Origin: Desulfuromonadaceae bacterium UBA6124
GTDB lineage: Bacteria; Desulfobacterota; Desulfuromonadia; Desulfuromonadales; Trichloromonadaceae
Reading direction: 5' to 3'
Assembly (NCBI GenBank): GCA_002423365.1
Contig: DIVU01000385.1
Span: forward strand, 12,858-21,347
DNA length: 8,490 nt
Part shown: positions 6,303 through 8,490 of the stretch, piece by piece
Layout: the number at the start of each line of letters is the position of its first letter
Position numbering within the stretch: the stretch's first letter is position 1
Position numbers and translations under genes: made by a program
The notes under the pieces: model-generated
Told to the model about the DNA's origin: nothing
The model's input: the letters and a program-made list of their open reading frames with translations, nothing else
Database searches by the model: none

Positions 6303-6599
6303 ATGATGAAAAAAATCGTGAGTCTGGTTATTATGGCGATGTTCTTGACCTTCGCCCTGCCTCAACCCGACGTCTTCGCGGTCCCACAAGCCGCGTCGGG
6401 ACAAAAGGCGATCAATATCAATACCGCCAATCTTGAGCAGTTGGAGTCCCTTCCCGGAATTGGCCCGGTTTCGGCTCAGCGGATCATCGACCATCGTGCC
6501 AAGAATGGCTCCTTCAAATCGGTGGAGCAACTGGTTGAAGTCAAGGGCATCGGGGAGAAGTCGCTGGAGAAGTTCAGAGGGTTGGTTGCCGTGAAGTAG
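6303..6599 (+). CDS. Secreted helix-hairpin-helix (ComEA-like) DNA-binding protein
   Basis: A 98-residue protein. Residues 1-26 form a signal peptide (MMKK, a hydrophobic core, then a likely cut after DVFA). The rest is a compact ComEA-type double helix-hairpin-helix unit: ININTANLEQLESLPGIGPVSAQRI and LVEVKGIGEKSLEKF, with the two GIG hairpins at residues 52-54 and 82-84. HhH motifs bind the DNA backbone without sequence preference. In competent Gram-negatives, short periplasmic ComEA pulls in incoming DNA; whether this organism takes up DNA is unknown and no other competence gene is present. GAGGG (6293-6297) lies 5 bases before ATG 6303 and 8 before ATG 6306, so either may be used. Starts at TTG 6285 or ATG 6291 would put charged residues ahead of the signal peptide. 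It lies between two terminators, so it appears to be its own transcription unit. Confidence 0.85.
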   Translation: MMKKIVSLVIMAMFLTFALPQPDVFAVPQAASGQKAININTANLEQLESLPGIGPVSAQRIIDHRAKNGSFKSVEQLVEVKGIGEKSLEKFRGLVAVK

Positions 6600-6640
6600 C
6601 CGCAAGTGTTCGAGGTGATAAAGATATCTTATGTTTTTTT

Positions 6641-6672
6641 GGGCCGAGCCCCTAGGGGCCGGCCCGGTTTTT
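6641..6672 (+). terminator. Hairpin terminator between the ComEA-like gene and ftsB
   Basis: GGGCCG-A-GCCCC (6641-6652) pairs with GGGGC-CGGCCC (6655-6665), giving eleven base pairs with a single bulged A at 6647, followed by GG and five T (6668-6672). It starts 41 bases after the ComEA-like stop. The U-tract is short and runs straight into the ftsB ribosome binding site (AGGA 6673-6676), so it may leak or attenuate. Confidence 0.7.
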
Positions 6673-6682
6673 AGGATTTTCG

Positions 6683-7039
6683 ATGTCGGAAAACGATTCC
6701 GTGGGCAGAAAAAGCTGGATTTCCCTCTGGCCGGGGATTCTTGTCCTGGTGATTCTTGGCGTGGCGGTCTGGGGCGACAAGGGGATTTTATGCGCCCTGC
6801 GCGCCAAGCAGCAAAAAGAGGATTTGCTGCGTCAGGTCCAGGCTCTTGAGGCGGTCAACCAGGAACTGCGCAAGGAGATTGAAAATCTCAAGGACAATCC
6901 CCGCTATCTTGAAGGGATCGCCCGTAAGGAACTGGGGATGGTCAAGGAAGATGAACTGATATATCAGTTTCGTTCCCAAGGAAAAATTCCATCCGCTGAC
7001 GCTTCCGCCGCAAAGGCCGGGGAAGCCTCCCGCCCGTAA
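6683..7039 (+). CDS. ftsB: Cell division protein FtsB / septum formation initiator family
   Basis: Bitopic inner-membrane division protein of the FtsB/DivIC family, which with FtsL and FtsQ links FtsA/Z to septal peptidoglycan synthesis. The 118-residue protein has a short cytoplasmic tail, one membrane segment about 14-30 (SLWPGILVLVILGVAVW) and a periplasmic coiled coil about 38-70 rich in Lys, Gln, Glu and Leu. The family's closing block follows: NPRYLEGIARKELGMVKEDELIYQF at 72-96, reading NPRYLE, ARKELG and DELIYQF. The last 20 residues are Ala/Ser-rich and probably disordered. AGGA at 6673-6676 is 6 bases before the ATG. Family-level identification is secure; assignment to FtsB rather than another DivIC-like paralogue is inferred. 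A terminator hairpin directly upstream suggests either its own promoter or leaky readthrough. Confidence 0.88.
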   Translation: MSENDSVGRKSWISLWPGILVLVILGVAVWGDKGILCALRAKQQKEDLLRQVQALEAVNQELRKEIENLKDNPRYLEGIARKELGMVKEDELIYQFRSQGKIPSADASAAKAGEASRP

Positions 7040-7107
7040 GGTTTTACTCGGGGCTCCCCCCCCATCCCTCCCGTTCTTCTCTTCCGCGGCACCGGATTTC
7101 CCCATTC

Positions 7108-7137
7108 TTGACAGGTGAGTTCTCCTAGGGCTAGGAT
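7108..7137 (+). promoter_or_regulatory. Sigma70-type promoter for the Cys4 protein gene
   Basis: A perfect TTGACA -35 box (7108-7113) is followed after 18 bases by TAGGAT (7132-7137, four of six matches). Transcription would start near 7144, about 36 bases before the Cys4 ATG. The 140-base gap after ftsB has no convincing terminator, so readthrough from ftsB is also possible. Confidence 0.6.
7123..7136. promoter_or_regulatory. Operator-like inverted repeat over the -10 region
   Basis: TCCTAG-GG-CTAGGA is a perfect 6-2-6 inverted repeat covering the end of the promoter spacer and most of the -10 box. A protein bound there would block RNA polymerase. The sequence does not match an operator I can name. 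Confidence 0.4.
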
Positions 7138-7179
7138 GAAGGCCTGTTCCGGTAACTTTGATGTGAGGAGTCGCAGGCC

Positions 7180-7347
7180 ATGACCCAGGATGTTCCCACC
7201 CTTTGCCCGCTTTGTGCTTGGCGGGCCCATTGTGCCAAACGGTTTTCCCGTGGAGATGACAGTTCCTTGCACTGTCCGGATTTCAGCGAGGATGTCTTGC
7301 TGCGAAAGGAGCGGGAGGCCGAGCAGCAAGAGGATCGGCGAGGCTGA
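7180..7347 (+). CDS. Small Cys4 (putative metal- or Fe-S-binding) protein, 55 aa
   Basis: A 55-residue soluble protein beginning MTQDVPTLCPLCAWRAHC and continuing through SLHCPDFSEDV. Cys9, Cys12, Cys18 and Cys32 are spaced C-x2-C-x5-C-x13-C, a set that could hold zinc or an iron-sulfur cluster. The last 20 residues are highly charged and probably helical. There is no signal peptide or membrane segment, so it should be cytosolic. GAGGAG (7165-7170) lies 9 bases before the ATG, and a good promoter lies upstream, which makes this a real gene despite its size. I have the impression that similar short CPxCAW proteins occur in Geobacter relatives, but I know of no named family or function. It lies between ftsB and a SPOR-domain gene. 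Metal binding is inferred only from the cysteines. Confidence 0.75.
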   Translation: MTQDVPTLCPLCAWRAHCAKRFSRGDDSSLHCPDFSEDVLLRKEREAEQQEDRRG

Positions 7348-7444
7348 ACCCGGCCGGGGTAGGGGTAGTACGGGGTTTTGTGAAGGCCGCCGAATTGCGG
7401 GGCGGGAACGGATTTTGTCTAGTGTGTCGGTTTTGGAGGTTTGA

Positions 7445-8224
7445 ATGGTGAAGCAGATGCAGTCACGTACCCAGAGGCGCATGGAGAAAAAACATGCGAT
7501 TCTGCTGGTCGTTTTGCTGCTGGGTATTTCCCTGGTCAGTTTTTTTCTGGGAATCATGGTGGGCCGGGGCTCTTCCGGAACCGTCGCGGCTCCAACCGAA
7601 TCGGTGACGCCCCCCTTGCCGGTTCCTCCACCCCTGGCCGAATCCCTTCCGGCCGACGAGCCTCCCCCCGCGCCAGTGCCCCCGGCGGCGCCCGTCGCCG
7701 AGGAAGGCGTGAACAAGCCGGCTTTGACTTTTTACGAAGCGCTGCCCAAGGGGGAACAACCGCCCCTCGGTAGCGGGATCAATCTGCCTCCTCCGGAAAA
7801 ACCGAAAAAGCCACAAGCGACGGTGGCAAAGACGGAGTCTGCGCCCCTTCGGCCATCCCCCCCGGTTCCCCCGGCTCCAGCCATAGCGGAGCCGCCCACG
7901 CCCGAGGCTGCTACGGGCACTATCGAAGCGCCCGCGCCGACCGTGAAAGCCGAAGTGACGCCTGCCCCCTTGCCCAAGCCGGTGGTTCAGGGAACATTCG
8001 TCGTGCAGACTGCGTCCTTCAAGGCTCTCTCCGACGCCACCGCCTTGCGCGATCGCCTCATCAAAAAAGGGTATGGCGCCTATGTCCAGGAGGCGAACCT
8101 CGGTGACAAGGGGGTTTGGCAACGGGTGATGGTTGGGCCTTATGCCGGAAACGAGGCGGTTTCCCAAGTGGTTGAGCGGTTGAAAAACGAGGAGCGCCTT
8201 TCGGGAATGATCAAAAAGCAGTAA
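7445..8224 (+). CDS. SPOR-domain membrane protein (FtsN/DedD-like)
   Basis: A 259-residue bitopic inner-membrane protein. Order: a basic cytoplasmic tail 1-17 (QSRTQRRMEKK), a membrane segment about 18-40 (AILLVVLLLGISLVSFFLGIMVG), a Pro/Ala-rich periplasmic linker about 44-180, and a C-terminal SPOR domain about 183-257 (GTFVVQTASF, ALRDRLIKKGYGAYV, WQRVMVGPY). SPOR domains bind peptidoglycan stripped of stem peptides at the septum, so a role in division is expected. Within the linker, the block TFYEALPKGEQPPLGSGINL (residues 95-114) stands out as non-repetitive and may be a conserved partner-binding segment. GGAGGT (7435-7440) is 4 bases from ATG 7445 and 7 from the in-frame GTG 7448, so the true start could be either. 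The 97-base gap before it holds no clear promoter or terminator; cotranscription with the Cys4 gene is likely. Confidence 0.9.
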   Translation: MVKQMQSRTQRRMEKKHAILLVVLLLGISLVSFFLGIMVGRGSSGTVAAPTESVTPPLPVPPPLAESLPADEPPPAPVPPAAPVAEEGVNKPALTFYEALPKGEQPPLGSGINLPPPEKPKKPQATVAKTESAPLRPSPPVPPAPAIAEPPTPEAATGTIEAPAPTVKAEVTPAPLPKPVVQGTFVVQTASFKALSDATALRDRLIKKGYGAYVQEANLGDKGVWQRVMVGPYAGNEAVSQVVERLKNEERLSGMIKKQ

Positions 8225-8252
8225 GCCGGACAGGGGGGTGCATGGGCGTTTT

Positions 8253-8277
8253 CTCGACTTTTTCGAGCAATTTTTTT
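8253..8277 (+). terminator. Probable weak terminator after the SPOR gene
   Basis: CTCGA (8253-8257) pairs with TCGAG (8263-8267) around a five-base loop, followed by CAA and seven T (8271-8277). The stem is only five base pairs, so efficiency is doubtful. The T-tract ends two bases before the -35 box of the tRNA promoter. Confidence 0.45.
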
Positions 8278-8279
8278 GC

Positions 8280-8308
8280 TTGACTTGTTTCGGTGTTGCG
8301 GGTAAATT
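8280..8308 (+). promoter_or_regulatory. Promoter of the tRNA operon
   Basis: TTGACT (8280-8285, five of six) and TAAATT (8303-8308, four of six) are separated by the ideal 17 bases. The following CCCGACTCC is GC-rich, as in discriminators of stringently controlled stable RNA genes, and the AATTTTTTT just upstream could serve as an UP-like element. The start would be near 8315, a few bases before the tRNA. Confidence 0.75.
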
Positions 8309-8321
8309 CCCGACTCCATGA

Positions 8322-8398
<77 letters not shown>

Positions 8399-8405
8399 AG
8401 CTTCG

Positions 8406-8423
8406 AACCTCCTCAACGAGGTT
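8406..8423 (+). other. Spacer hairpin between the two tRNAs
   Basis: AACCTC (8406-8411) and GAGGTT (8418-8423) form a six-base-pair stem around CTCAAC. It starts 7 bases after the CCA of tRNA-fMet and is not followed by a T-tract, so it is more likely a feature of the tRNA precursor than a terminator. Confidence 0.4.
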
Positions 8424-8441
8424 GATTATATCAGTTCAGAC

Positions 8442-8490
8442 GGCGGTGTAGCTCAGTTGGTTAGAGCATGCGGCTCATATCCGCAGTGTC
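8442..8490 (+). tRNA. Second CAT-anticodon tRNA, probably elongator tRNA-Met (3' truncated)
   Basis: The first 49 bases of a tRNA cut by the window end. The acceptor 5' strand is GGCGGTG, the D stem is GCTC/GAGC around AGTTGGTTA, and the anticodon stem TGCGG/CCGCA encloses CTCATAT with anticodon CAT (8476-8478). The normal G1 and the lack of a GGG/CCC stem rule out an initiator. Elongator Met is favoured by overall resemblance; tRNA-Ile2, whose CAT is modified to lysidine, cannot be excluded without the 3' half. It shares the promoter of tRNA-fMet. Confidence 0.9.

Noticed and set aside
7397..7425. Possible promoter TTGCGG-N17-TCTAGT before the SPOR gene
   Set aside because: The -35 match is only three of six. 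With a strong promoter upstream of the Cys4 gene, no extra promoter is needed.

Overview
The window is GC-rich, densely coding and entirely plus-stranded. It reads as a chromosomal housekeeping region of a Gram-negative bacterium: it contains an LPS-export outer-membrane protein (LptD) and a FtsB/SPOR division pair. The gene styles (secreted helix-hairpin-helix protein, small Cys4 protein, SPOR protein with a TFYEALPKGEQPPLGSGINLP-like segment) suggest a Desulfuromonadales/Geobacter-type member of the Desulfobacterota. That placement is inference from remembered family appearance; no search was run.

Layout. Positions 1-89 hold the very basic C-terminal tail of an upstream protein. It is followed closely by a family-5-like uracil-DNA glycosylase (106-786). 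After a 160-base gap with a palindrome, accD (acetyl-CoA carboxylase beta subunit) and folC (folylpolyglutamate/dihydrofolate synthase) lie 3 bases apart. folC runs into lptD through an 18-codon micro-ORF that overlaps both genes. lptD ends at a strong GNRA-loop intrinsic terminator (6097-6125). An AT-rich leader, containing a good ribosome binding site in front of an 8-codon ORF, precedes a small secreted ComEA-like protein. A second hairpin terminator separates that gene from ftsB. Next come a well-formed sigma70-type promoter with an operator-like dyad over its -10 box, a 55-residue Cys4 protein, and a SPOR-domain FtsN/DedD-like membrane protein. The window closes with an initiator tRNA-fMet under its own promoter and the 5' part of a second CAT-anticodon tRNA.

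How the genes work together. The accD-folC-lptD block links fatty-acid precursor supply, folate metabolism and outer-membrane LPS assembly. ftsB and the SPOR gene both belong to the septal machinery. The glycosylase (uracil repair) and the ComEA-like protein (DNA binding outside the cytoplasm) are DNA-related but sit in separate transcription units.

The most unusual item is the 980-residue LptD. Between its signal peptide and its LptA-like domain it carries a shortened PhnD-type solute-binding domain and a lysine-free Pro/Ala/Glu/Val linker. I know of no described LptD with this architecture. The other items worth checking are the Cys4 microprotein with its operator-bearing promoter and the doubly overlapping micro-ORF between folC and lptD.
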